DNA from: Macrostomum hystrix
Taxonomy: Eukaryota; Platyhelminthes; Macrostomidae
DNA length: 64,000 nt
Direction: 5' to 3'
Assembly: GCA_950097015.1 (NCBI GenBank)
Contig: CATNEN010000039.1
Coordinates: 14,726,501 to 14,790,500, forward strand
Shown here: one piece after another, positions 34,414 to 45,974 of the stretch
Layout of the letters: the number at the start of each line of letters is the position of its first letter
Position numbering within the stretch: the first letter of the stretch is position 1
Program-made: the position numbers and the translations under genes
Notes under the pieces: generated by a model
The model's input: the letters and a program-made list of their open reading frames with translations, nothing else
Told to the model about the DNA's origin: nothing
Databases searched by the model: none

Positions 34414-37400
34414 GCTAAAACAGAGTTTGAATCATGGCTAAACCAGAGTCTGAATCATGGCTAAACCAGAGTCTGAATCATGGCTAAACCAGAGTCTGAA
34501 TCATGGCTAAACCAGAGTCTGAATCATGGCTAAACCAGAGTCTGAATCATGGCTAAACCAGAGTCTGAATCATGGCTAAACCAGAGTCTGAATCATGGCT
34601 AAACCAGAGTCTGAATCATGGCTAAACCAGAGTCTGAATCATGGCTAAACCAGAGTCTGAATCATGGCTAAACCAGAGTCTGAATCATGGCTAAACCAGA
34701 GTCTGAATCATGGCTAAACCAGAGTCTGAATCATGGCTAAACCAGAGTCTGAATCATGGCTACACCAGAGTCTGAATCATGGCTAAACCAGAGTTTGAAT
34801 CATAGCTAAACCAGAGTCTGAATCATGTCTACACCAGAGTCTGAATCATGGCTAAACCAGAGTCTGAATCATGGCTAAACCAGAGTCTGAATCATGGCTA
34901 AACCAGAGTCTGAATCATGGCTAAACCAGAGTCTGAATCATGGCTACACCAGAGTCTGAATCATGGCTAAACCAGAGTTTGAATCATAGCTAAACCAGAG
35001 TCTGAATCATGTCTACACCAGAGTCTGAATCATGGCTAAACCAGAGTCTGAATCATGGCTAAACCAGAGTCTGAATCATGGCTAAACCAGAGTCTGAATC
35101 AAGGCTAAACCAGAGTCTGGATCATGGCTAAACCAGAGTCTGAATCATGGCTACACCAGAGTCTGACTCAAGGCTAAACCAGAGTCTGAATCATGGCTAA
35201 ACCAGAGTCTGAATCATGGCTAAACCAGAGTCTGAATCATAGCTAAACCAGAGTCTGAATCATGGCTACACCAGAGTCTGAATCATGGCTAAACCAGAGT
35301 TTGAATCATGGCTAAACCAGAGTCTGAATCATGGCTAAACCAGAGTCTGAATCATGGCTAAACCAGAGTTTGAATCATAGCTAAACCAGAGTCTAAATCA
35401 TGGCTACACCAGAGTCTGAATCATGGCTAAACCAGAGTCTGAATCATGGCAAAACCAGAGTCTGAATCATGGCTAAACCAGAGTCTGAATCATGGCTAAA
35501 CCAGAGTCTGAATCATGGCTAAACCAGAGTCTGAATCATGGCTAAACCAGAGTCTGAATCATGGCTACACCAGAGTCTGAATCATGGCTAAACCAGAGTT
35601 TGAATCATAGCTAAACCAGAGTCTGAATCATGTCTACACCAGAGTCTGAATCATGGCTAAACCAGAGTCTGAATCATGGCTAAACCAGAGTCTGAATCAT
35701 GGCTAAACCAGCGTCTGAATCATGGCTAAACCAGAGTCTAAATCATGGCTAAACCAGAGTCTGAATCATGGCTAAACCAGAGTCTGAATCATGGCTAAAC
35801 CAGAGTCTGAATCATGGCTAAACCAGAGTCTGAATCATGGCTAAACCAGAGTCTGAATCATGGCTAAACCAGAGTTTGAATCATAGCTAAACCAGAGTCT
35901 GAATCATGTCTACACCAGAGTCTGAATCATGGCTAAACCAGAGTCTGAATCATGGCTAAACCAGAGTCTGAATCAAGGCTAAACCAGAGTCTGGATCATG
36001 GCTAAACCAGAGTCTGAATCATGGCTACACCAGAGTCTGACTCAAGGCTAAACCAGAGTCTGAATCATGGCTAAACCAGAGTCTGAATCATGGCTAAACC
36101 AGAGTCTGAATCATAGCTAAACCAGAGTCTGAATCATGGCTACACCAGAGTCTGAATCATGGCTAAACCAGAGTTTGAATCATGGCTAAACCAGAGTCTG
36201 AATCATGGCTAAACCAGAGTCTGAATCATGGCTAAACCAGAGTTTGAATCATAGCTAAACCAGAGTCTGAATCATGGCTACACCAGAGTCTGAATCATGG
36301 CTAAACCAGAGTCTGAATCATGGCTAAACCAGAGTCTGAATCATGGCTAAACCAGAGTCTGAATCATGGCTAAACCAGAGTCTGAATCATGGCTAAACCA
36401 GAGTCTGAATCATGGCTAAACCAGAGTCTGAATCATGGCTACACCAGAGTCTGAATCATGGCTAAACCAGAGTTTGAATCATAGCTAAACCAGAGTCTGA
36501 ATCATGTCTACACCAGAGTCTGAATCATGGCTAAACCAGAGTCTGAATCATGGCTAAACCAGAGTCTGAATCATGGCTAAACCAGAGTCTGAATCATGGC
36601 TAAACCAGAGTCTGAATCATGGCTACACCAGAGTCTAAATCATGGCTAAACCAGAGTCTGAATCAAGGCTAAACCAGAGTCTGGATCATGGCTAAACCAG
36701 AGTCTGAATCATGGCTAAACCAGAGTCTGAATCATGGCTAAACCAGAGTCTGAATCATGGCTAAACCAGAGTCTGAATCATGGCTAAACCAGAGTCTGAA
36801 TCATGGCTACACCAGAGTTTGAATCATGGCTAAACCAGAGTTTGAATCATGGCTAAACCAGAGTCTGAATCATGGCTACACCAGAGTCTGAATCATGGCT
36901 AAACCAGAGTCTGAATCATGGCTAAACCAGAGTCTGAATCATGGCTAAACCAGAGTCTGAATCATGGCTAAACCAGAGTCTGAATCATGGCTACACCAGA
37001 GTCTAAATCATGGCTAAACCAGAGTCTGAATCAAGGCTAAACCAGAGTCTGGATCATGGCTAAACCAGAGTCTGAATCATGGCTAAACCAGAGTCTGAAT
37101 CATGGCTAAACCAGAGTCTGAATCATGGCTAAACCAGAGTCTGAATCATGGCTAAACCAGAGTCTGAATCATGGCTAAACAAGAGTTTGAATCATGGCTA
37201 AACCAGAGTCTGAATCATGGCTAAACCAGAGTCTGAATCATGGCTAAACCAGAGTCTGAATCATGTCTACACCAGAGTCTGAATCATGGCTAAACCAGAG
37301 TCTGAATCATGGCTAAACCAGAGTCTGAATCATGGCTAAACCAGAGTCTGAATCATGGCTAAACCAGAGTCTGAATCATGGCTACACCAGAGTCTAAATC

Positions 37401-38058
37401 ATGGCTAAACCAGAGTCTGAATCATGGCTAAACCAGAGTCTGGATCATGGCTAAACCAGAGTCTGAATCATGGCTAAACCAGAGTCTGAATCATGGCTAA
37501 ACCAGAGTCTGAATCATGGCTAAACCAGAGTCTGAATCATGGCTAAACCAGAGTCTGAATCATGGCTAAACCAGAGTCTGAATCATGGCTAAACCAGAGT
37601 CTGAATCATGGCTAAACCAGAGTCTGAATCATGGCTAAACCAGAGTCTGAATCATGGCTAAACCAGAGTCTGAATCATGGCTACACCAGAGTCTGAATCA
37701 TGGCTACACCAGAGTCTGAATCATGGCTAAACCAGAGTCTGAATCAAGGCTAAACCAGAGTCTGGATCATGGCTAAACCAGAGTCTGAATCATGGCTAAA
37801 CCAGAGTCTGGATCATGGCTAAACCAGAGTCTGAATCATGGCTAAACCAGAGTTTAAATCATAGCTAAACCAGCGTCTGAATCATGGCTAAACCAGAGTT
37901 TGAATCATAGCTAAACCAGCGTCTGAATCATGGCTAAACTAGATTCTGAATCATGGCTAAACCAGAGTTTGAATCATGGCTAAACCAGAGTTTGAATCAT
38001 GGCAAAACCAGAGTTTGAATCATGGCTAACCCAGCGTTTGAATCATTGCTAAACCAGA
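34414..38058 (+). repeat. 23-bp minisatellite, about 158 copies
   Basis: The core is TCTGAATCATGGCTAAACC. Variants (CTACACC, TCTGACTCAAGG, TTTGAATCATAGC) recur in the same order at about 874 bp, or 38 units, for example near 35157 and 36031. This shows higher-order amplification. Frames are not open across it and no coding role is suggested. Confidence 0.95.
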
Positions 38059-38059
38059 A

Positions 38060-40322
38060 CTGGTGGATAATCGTCAACTGGGGGATCATGGTAAACTGGG
38101 GGATCATTGTCAACTGGAGGATCATTGGCAACTGGGGATAATTGTCAACTGGGGGATAATTGTCACGGGGAAACATCACCAAATGCGGGATCATAATCAA
38201 CTAGGGGATCATTGTCAACTAGGGGATCATGTTCAACTGGGGGAACATTGTCAACTGGGATCACCATCAATGGGGGATCATAGTCAACTGAGAGATAATT
38301 GTCGACTGGGGGATAATCGTCAACTGGGGGATCATGGTCAACTGGAGGATCATTGTCAACGGGGGGATAGTTGTCAACTGGGGGATAATTGTCAACTGGG
38401 GAGTCATCATCAAATGCGGGATCATGGTTAACTGGGGGATAATTGTCAACTGGGGGATCATTGTCAACTGGGAGATCATTGTCAATGTCAACTGGGGGTT
38501 CATTGTCAACTGGGGGATCATTGTCAACTGGGGGATCATTGTGAACTGAGAGATCATTGTCAAGTGGGGGGTAATGGTCAACTGGGGGATAATTGTCAAC
38601 TGGGGAATCATCATCAACTGGGGATCATCATCAACTGGGGGATCATTGAGAACTGGGGGATCTTTGTCAACTGGGGGATCATTGTATACTGTGGGATCAT
38701 TGTCAACTGGGGGATCATTGTCAACTGGGGGATCATTGTCAACTGGGGGATCGTTGTCAACTGGGGGTTCATTGTCAACTGGGGGATCATTGTCAACTGG
38801 GGGATCATTGTCAACTGGGGGATCATCATCAACTGGGGGATCATTGTCAACTGGGGGTTCATTGTCAACTGTGGGATCATTGTCAACCGGCGGGATCATT
38901 GTCAACTGGGGGATCATTGTCAACTGGGGGATCATTGTCAACTGGGGGATCATCATCAACTGGGGGATCATTGTCAACTGGGGGAACATTGTCAACTGGG
39001 GGATCATTGTCAACTGGGGGATCATTTTCAACTGGGGGATCATCATCAACTGGGGGATCATCATCAACTGGGTGATCATTGTGAACTGGGGGATCATTGT
39101 CAACTGGGGGATCATTCTCAACTGGGGGATCATTGTCAACTGGGGGATCATTTTCAACTGGGGGATCATCATTAACTGGGGGATCATTGTCAACTGGGGG
39201 ATCATTGTCAACTGGGGGATCATTGTCAACTGGGTGATCATCATCAACTGGGGGATCATTGTTAACTGGGGGAACATTGTCAAATGGAGGAACATTGTTA
39301 ACTGGGGATCATCATCAATGGGGAGACTTCATCAACTGGGGGATCATTGTGAACTGGGGGATCTTTGTTAACTGGGGGATCATTGTCAACTGGGGGATCA
39401 TTGTCAAATGGGGGATCATTGTCAACTGGGGGATCATTTTCAACTGGGGGATCATCATCAACTGGGGGATCATCATCAACTGGGTGATCATTGTGAACTG
39501 GGGGATCTTTGTCAACTGGGGGATCATTGTCAACTGTGGGATCATTGTCAACTGGGGGATCATTGTCAAATGGGGGATCATTGTCAACTGTGGGATCGTT
39601 GTCAACTGGGGGTTCATTGTCAACTGGGGGTTCATTGTCAACTGGGGGATCATCATCAACTGGGGGATCATTGTCAACTGGGTGATCATCATCAACTGGG
39701 GGATCATTGTCAACTGGGGGAACATTGTCAAATGGAGGAACATTGTTAACTGGGGATCATCATCAATGGGGAGACTTCATCAACTGGGGGATCATTGTGA
39801 ACTGGGGGATCTTTGTTAACTGGGGGATCATTGTCAACTGGGGGATCATTGTCAACTGGGGGATCATTGTCAACTGGGGGATCATTTTCAACTGGGGGAT
39901 CATCATCAACTGGGGGATCATCATCAACTGGGTGATCATTGTGAACTGGGGGATCTTTGTCAACTGGGGGATCATTGTCAACTGTGGGATCATTGTCAAC
40001 TGGGGGATCATTGTCAAATGGGGGATCATTGTCAACTGTGGGATCGTTGTCAACTGGGGGTTCATTGTCAACTGGGGGTTTCATTGTCAACTGGGGGATC
40101 ATCATCAACTGGGGGATCATCATCAACTGGGTGATCATTGTTAACTGGGGGATCTTTGTCAACTGGGGGATCATTGTTAACTGTGGGATCATTGTCAACT
40201 GGGGGATCATTGTCAAATGGGGGATCATTGTCAACTGTGGGATCGTTGTCAACTGGGGGTTCATTGTCAACTGGGGGATCATTGTCAACTGGGGGATCAT
40301 TGTCAACTGGGGGTTCATTGTA
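38060..40322 (+). repeat. 18-bp minisatellite, about 125 copies
   Basis: The unit is GGGGGATCATTGTCAACT, with variants ending CATCATCAACT, TTCATTGTC and CTTTGTC. A longer block beginning ATCATCATCAATGGGGAG recurs at about 39305 and 39758. Open frames of up to 342 codons on both strands arise only because the period is a multiple of three. G-runs are regularly spaced on the plus strand. Confidence 0.95.
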
Positions 40323-40386
40323 GCTTTAAAAAGCTGTAAATTCAGCTGCTAAAAAGTATATACTAGACGAATTAAAAGTATTTCTG

Positions 40387-40414
40387 CTCCCCGAAGGGGG
40401 GCAAAACTTGCTAG
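40387..40414 (+). terminator. Helitron 3' stem-loop and CTAG terminus (copy 2)
   Basis: CTCCCC-GAA-GGGG forms a GC-rich stem, followed by a short spacer and CTAG at 40411-40414. The following TCTAATATACTAAAAATG is the start of copy 3. Confidence 0.8.
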
Positions 40415-41065
40415 TCTAATATACTAAAAATGAAAATCTTGCTTGTTTGCAATCTATATAACTAAAGTTGACTTTGTCTGTTTGTCTGCCTGTTGGTGAA
40501 GTTCACGTTTTAGAGTGAACCACAAGACCAATCTTGACAGGACTTGCACTGTTAGTTTGCAAATTTTCCGGCAGTGATGTGGCAGATTTTGCTAACAATT
40601 CTGACAATTCTAAAGCTGTTTAATTTGCGAAAAACTGCTTTTTGCCACGGAATTTCCGTGGTCAGTTGAAGGAAAGGCTTCCTGACTGGATTTTTAATGC
40701 ATTACATCAGAGCCAGTTTTGTTAACGTGCACACCACTGCCAATTTTAATGATTGCATCAGGGCCAGTTTTGCTAAAAGTGAGTACACTGATAAGAATTT
40801 CACTGTGTCAACCCCACTGGCGAGACAGTCAGTGCGAATTTATTTATAAATAGATTGCATCACAGCTTTTCTCACCCTTGTCAAAATTTCACTGACTGCC
40901 GCTGAATTGGAATTGCATCGTCAACTTGCGCAACACCCCCAGGCTGACTGAGTTAGAAGCCTGCACGATCTGAACAGAACCTATAAGTGTACTCTATTTG
41001 TACAAAGCCAGAACTTTGAGAATTCATTTTATAAGGAGGCTAATTTTTGCATCCACAATCTAACT

Positions 41066-41140
41066 GTCGGAGTAGCCGATGTGTAGGCACTAGGAATAGG
41101 TTAGGCTAGGCTAGGCGAAGTGTTCCTTGGTTCGACTCTT
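41066..41140 (+). other. tRNA-like segment in Helitron copy 3
   Basis: TAGCCGATGTGTAGG and a B-box-like GGTTCGACTC are separated by about 55 bases that include TTAGGCTAGGCTAGG. The order and spacing are like an internal RNA polymerase III promoter. Confidence 0.5.
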
Positions 41141-41239
41141 CATGCGTCAAATATTTAAACTAATTGTCAGTCAGTGTGATAGATGCAAAGCAATTTTTTG
41201 TCATTTGAAAATAAGGGGGAAACTTTTAATTCTCTTTTG

Positions 41240-43508
41240 CTAAACCAGAGTTTGAATCATGGCAAAACCAGAGTTTGAATCATGGCTAAACCAGAGCTTG
41301 AATCATGGCTAACCCAGCGTTTGAATCATGGCTAAACCAGAGCTTGAATCATGGCTAACCCAGCGTTTGAATCATGGCTAAACCAGAGCTTGAATCATGG
41401 CTAAACCAGAGATTGAATCATGGCTAAACCAGAGCTTGAATCATTGCTAACCCAGCGATTGAATCATGGCTAAACCAGAGCTTGAATAATGGCTAAACCA
41501 GAGATTGAATCATGGCTAAACCAGAGCTTGAATAATGGCTAAACCAGAGATTGAATCATGGCTAAACCAGAGCTTGAATCATGGCTAAACAAGAGTTTGA
41601 ATCATGACTAAACCAGAGTTTGAATCATGGCTAAACCAGAGATTGAATCATGGCTAAACTAGAGCTTGAATCATGGCAAAACCTGAGTTTGAATCATGGC
41701 AAAACCCGAGTTTGAATCATGGCTAAACCAGAGTTTGAATCATGGCTAAACCAGAGTTTGAATCATGGCTAAACAAGAGTTTGAATCATGACTAAACCAG
41801 AGTTTGAATCATGGCTAAACCAGAGTTTGAATCATGGCTAAACCTGAGTTTGAATCATGGCTAAACCAGAGTTCGAATCATGGCTAAACCAGAGCTTGAA
41901 TAATGGCTAAACCAGAGATTGAATCATGGCTAAACCAGAGTTTGAATCATGGCTAAACCAGAGATTGAATCATGGCTAAACCAGAGCTTGAATAATGGCT
42001 AAACCAGAGATTGAATCATGGCTAAACCAGAGCTTGAATCATGGCAAAACCTGAGTTTGAATCATGGCAAAACCCGAGTTTGAATCATGGCTAAACCAGA
42101 GTTTGAATCATGGCTAAACCAGAGTTTGAATCATAGCCAACCAGAGTTTAAATCATGGCTAAACCAGAGCTTGAATCATGGCTAAACAAGAGTTTGAATC
42201 ATGACTAAACCAGAGTTTGAATCATGGCTAAACCAGAGTTTGAATCATGGCTAAACCAGAGTTTGAATCATGGCTAAACCAGAGTTTGAATCATGGCTAA
42301 ACCAGAGTTTGAATCATGGCTAAACAAGAGTTTGAATCATGGCTAAACCAGAGTTTGAATCATGGCAAAACCCGAGTTTGAATCATGGCTAAACCAGAGT
42401 TTGAATCATGGCTAAACAAGAGTTTGAATCATGACTAAACCAGAGTTTGAATCATGGCTAAACCAGAGTTTGAATCATGGCTAAACCAGAGTTTGAATCA
42501 TGGCTAAACCAGAGTTTGAATCATGGCTAAACAAGAGTTTGAATCATGACTAAACCAGAGTTTGAATCATGGCTAAACCAGAGTTTGAATCATGGCTAAA
42601 CCAGAGTTTGAATCATGGCTAAACCAGAGTTTGAATCATGGCTAAACCAGAGTTTGAATCATGGCTAAACCAGAGTTTGAATCATGGCTAAACCAGAGCT
42701 TGAATCATGGCTAAACAAGAGTTTTAATCATGACTAAACCAGAGTTTGAATCATGGCTAAACCAGAGTTTGAATCATGGCTAAACCAGAGTTTGAATCAT
42801 GGCTAAACCAGAGCTTGAATCATGGCTAAACAAGAGTTTGAATCATGACTAAACCAGAGTTTGAATCATGGCTAAACCAGAGTTTGAATCATGGCTAAAC
42901 CAGAGTTTGAATCATGGCTAAACCAGAGCTTGAATCATGGCTAAACAAGAGTTTGAATCATGACTAAACCAGAGTTTGAATCATGGCTAAACCAGAGTTT
43001 GAATCAAGACTAAACCAGAGTTTGAATCATGGCTAAACCAGAGTTTGAATCATGGCTAAACCAGAGTTTGAATCATGGCTAAACCAGAGTTTGAATCATG
43101 GCTAAACCAGAGCTTGAATCATGGCTAAACCAGAGTTTGAATCATGGCTAAACCAGAGTTTGAATCATGGCTAAACCAGAGTTTGAATCAAGACTAAACC
43201 AGAGTTTGAATCATGGCTAAACCAGAGTTTGAATCATGGCTAAACCAGAGTTTGAATCATGGCAAAACCCGAGTTTGAATCATGGCTAAACCTGAGTTTG
43301 AATCATGGCTAAACAAGAGTTTGAATCATGGCTAAACAAGAGTTTGAATCATGGCTAAACCAGAGTTTGAATCATGGCTAAACCAGAGTTTGAATCATGG
43401 CTAAACAAGAGTTTGAATCATGACTAAACCAGAGTTTGAATCATGGCTAAACCAGAGTTTGAATCATGGCTAAACCAGAGTTTGAATCATGGCTAACCCA
43501 GCGTTTGT
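41240..43508 (+). repeat. 23-bp minisatellite, about 98 copies
   Basis: It is the same satellite family as 34414-38058 but dominated by the variant TTTGAATCATGGCTAAACC, with CTTGAATC and ATTGAATC subtypes and blocks containing ATGACTAAACC. The two Helitrons thus share a satellite whose variants have diverged after the copies separated. Confidence 0.95.
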
Positions 43509-43666
43509 GTAACTTGTGTAATTCTGCCCCAATGGGGCTCTTGGTGTAGAGACACTTTCTTGGTGTCAGAAAGTATGCGAGCTCATTTTTTTCGAGATCG
43601 TTTTTGTTAACTTTCATGCGGGTTTTGTCTTTATGCATTGCACAATATTTTTTGTCTGAACAGTAG

Positions 43667-43695
43667 TGCCCCCATGGGGGGGCTTAGCGTGCTAG
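43667..43695 (+). terminator. Helitron 3' stem-loop and CTAG terminus (copy 3)
   Basis: GCCCCC-AT-GGGGGGC, then TTAGCGTG and CTAG. The following base is T, the right half of the target AT. Confidence 0.8.
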
Positions 43696-44301
43696 TAAAT
43701 ATACTAATTTTACGTTGCGAGTATGTACTTTGTAAGCGTTTGAAAAGCGCTTACATCGGTGCTCCTTTCAATCAGCGACCTTCATTTGCATTTCGACCCA
43801 CCCAGCGCTCAAAATAGACCTGAGCGGGCCAGACCGGCTGACCTGACGGCCTGGAAAGCAATGACGCAGAGACCGAGAGCCTATGCACCTTATCGGCCTG
43901 CGAACTCGTGCCTAAATGCTCGCGGCTGGTTTGTTGGGTTGGGGACCATGGCAACGCGGGGCAGAGAGATAACTGCTTGTGTGTTATCTGTTATATCTCT
44001 CCCTCTGACCACGCTCCTACTGCTTAACACTGTGCCTTATCGCTTGAATATAAAATACACTGCTTCGTAGATATGCTCCTGCACTGAAGCTTTGAGATGT
44101 GAGTCTCACAATCATAATTGTTGGCCTCTGGAGTCAGTACGAGTTCAAGTCTTTCGGTTAGTGTCGGCAGAAGGTAGCAGGCGGCAAGAAAACCTGCTAT
44201 ATACTTATGTACCAGCGATTATTGAGATTTTCATGAGATTTTCATTGATATTGAGATTATTGTGATGATGGGGCTCGAGGGCTCAATCCCCAGTGTTCAA
44301 T
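43696..44301. other. Spacer between Helitron array and HARBI1-like relic
   Basis: A 103-codon plus-strand frame (43759-44070) has no recognisable domain and I do not support it as a gene. GAGTTCAAGTC near 44150 looks like a B box, but I see no matching A box. No expected downstream exons of the HARBI1-like gene are visible here. Confidence 0.4.
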
Positions 44302-44625
44302 TTAGCCAATCTCAATCACAACTCGACACACTGTTGACTCCGACGGTCCGTGGGCGTCTCGGATCACGTGGTAGAAGCTGCTGGTCGCAAAAAACTGCAG
44401 GGCAGTCAAAGTCTGCTCACGCGAACTCAAGGCGCAGCTTCGGTTGGTATCGTGTTCCAATTGAGGACCAACCCGTTCCAGTAGCAACTCGACAGTTTCC
44501 GCATTCATTCGAAAGCGCTGGCGGAAATCAAGGTCCGCGTCTAAATTTACTCTGTCTCTAAATTCTCGTGGTCTTCGTTGGTTAAGTTGGTAGTCAACGA
44601 GGTTAAAGTCATCAAGAAAGTCCAT
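44302..44625 (-). pseudogene. HARBI1/PIF-Harbinger-type nuclease, N-terminal fragment
   Basis: The 107-residue frame starts MDFLDDFNLVDY. It has the family's FRDRVNLDADLDFRQRF, LLERVGPQLE, REQTLTALQFFATSSFY and DAHGPSESTVCRVV motifs. Full HARBI1-like proteins are about 350-400 residues with a DDE catalytic core. Here the match stops after CRVV and the frame ends shortly afterwards at TAA. I find no DDE part downstream on the minus strand, so it is a truncated relic. An intron at CRVV is possible, but no continuation was seen. Confidence 0.8.
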
Positions 44626-44914
44626 CTTAGCCTGTTCCGAGGGATGCTCAAATTTAACCGCGAATTCCTAACCTCTTTAGCAGACTGCTACTTTCATGAA
44701 ACCGAAAAAATTTTCTGCTGCTAAATCGGGGGTTCATGCCATAGACACTTCACTGGTAACAGTGGTCTCTCCACTCTCTTCACCCTCCACAGAGCTTTGT
44801 GAAAGCCGCCTTACAGCTCAGCGTGAAATATTCTTACCACAACTGCTAAATAGCAACTGCTAAGTTAGCAGCTGCTAACTGCTAACTTAGCAGTGTTTCA
44901 TGAAATCGGCCCCA
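44626..44914 (-). mobile_element. Likely 5' end of the Harbinger element, with palindromic motifs
   Basis: On the minus strand the outer end reads GGGGCCGATTTCATGAAAC, a PIF/Harbinger-like terminal sequence. Just inside are CTGCTAAGTTAGCAG-type palindromes (44855-44895). A related GGTTTCATGAAAG lies inverted near 44692-44704. The partner end is not seen, which agrees with a truncated element. Confidence 0.55.
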
Positions 44915-45974
44915 GGGGCGCCCCACGGACCCGGGCTCGCGTACTGACCCTAGCTACGGTCGTCCCCACCGACCCGCGTACGACACAGAGTTGGTTGGGC
45001 TAGGCAGATCGAGCGGACGACGCACACTGGTTGAGGTGGGGATCGGCGTACGACGCTCCACTTCCTCTAAGGTGCCTAAAGCTAGCCCGCAAAGGACAAA
45101 CGCGGAGTCGAAGGCTTACCAACCAGAAGTTCTCACAGTCGCGCGGCGCAGGCAGGGCCGGATGACCGGAAGTCAAACCCGTATATTGTTAGTCAGTCGA
45201 GTAGTGTGACTCAGGCAGGGCAGCGTTCCCGTAGAGGGGGGGCCAGGCAGTCGTGATTTTAGGTGTCGTACGTAGTTGTCTTGAGGGGGGCCGGCGGTGG
45301 CAGAGGCCAGGGTCCAGCGCTCCACGATAAATAGCACCGCGGCGGGGGAGAGAGCCCGGGGCTAAAGCCCCACCCCCGAGGGGCCAGGGCAGACCCAAGA
45401 CCCCCAAAAAACACGGCCCGCCAATCAGCGCAGCGCACGGCATAAATAACTAGGGGGGAGGGAGGGTACATCAACCGGTGTAAGCCGGCCGAGTGAACAA
45501 CAACAGGGGGAGAGGCGTAGGGTCGAAATGGCCCAGCCAATCAGCGCGGCGCAGGCCGAGATAAAGAATAAACAACCAAGTGCGGGGGGGTGCAGCGCAC
45601 TCACACAAGGTGCACTGGGCACTTTCATTCAGCCCAGTCACCACATATATTACAAAATTAGGATTGATGATGACAGACTGAAATGCGTTGCACTTTAAAA
45701 AGGGCCTACTTTAAAGTACGCACTTTAAAAGAATACTAGGGTACTCTATTGCTACGCCCTTAAAGAGTACCAGAGTACTCAAGAGTGCTTAAAGAGTACA
45801 CTGTGAAAACACTGCCTTAAACAGAAACTGGGTTCGAGGAACGAAGACAAGTACTTTAGTTTTAATTTAAATATATATATATAAGCAGCGAGATGAAGCC
45901 CCGTTTAACAGTCAGCGGCAGCTACTGGCCTTCCCGACCAGCCCCCTCTCAATATCGTTAGCGCTGGTAGCGGC
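44915..45974. other. GC-rich spacer then short AT-rich lead-in to the 48-bp array
   Basis: There is no recognised gene. The part at 45260-45620 has repeated CCAAT/TATA-like motifs and is listed separately. At 45690-45800 there are several AAAGAGTAC/AGTACTC motifs, weakly palindromic. Confidence 0.45.
45260..45620 (+). promoter_or_regulatory. Three CCAAT/TATA-like modules
   Basis: Two copies of GCCAATCAGCGC (near 45420 and 45536) are each followed within about 30 bases by an AT-rich TATA-like box (CATAAATAAC, GATAAAGAATAAAC). An earlier related module has CAGCGCTCC and GATAAATAGC at about 45316-45335. The spacing and GC-rich context resemble core promoters, but no gene starts immediately downstream in the plus direction. 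The promoter role is inferred. Confidence 0.35.

Larger units (their letters stand above)
33816..40414 (+). mobile_element. Non-coding Helitron filled with minisatellites (second copy)
   Basis: It starts TCTACTATACTAAAAATG directly after CTAG of copy 1. It ends with a CCCC-GAA-GGGG stem-loop and CTAG at 40411-40414. The first 600 bases match copy 3 in blocks (GAATTGCATCGTCAA-type, TGTACTCTATTT and CAAAGCCAGAACTTTGAG). The interior is a 23-bp array and then an 18-bp array. No Rep or helicase is present, so it would need these from another element. Confidence 0.8.
40415..43695 (+). mobile_element. Non-coding Helitron filled with minisatellite (third copy)
   Basis: The 5' end TCTAATATACTAAAAATG is identical to copy 1. 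The 3' end is a GCCCCC/GGGGGGC stem-loop, then CTAG at 43692-43695, followed by T. A before copy 1 and T after copy 3 are the two halves of the canonical AT target. The 5' 800 bases are related to copies 1 and 2, and the rest is a 23-bp array. No coding region is present. Confidence 0.8.

Noticed and set aside
38063-40352. Long frames with GDHCQL or PQLTMI repeats on both strands
   Set aside because: They are by-products of an 18-bp repeat without stops. Frames exist on both strands and have no domain or splice evidence.
34414-43508. CRISPR array
   Set aside because: Units are contiguous 23-bp or 18-bp tandem repeats with no unique spacers and no cas genes, in a eukaryotic context.
44100-44180. 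Possible tRNA gene or SINE with GAGTTCAAGTC
   Set aside because: Only the B-box-like motif is seen; there is no A box at a suitable distance and no cloverleaf by eye.
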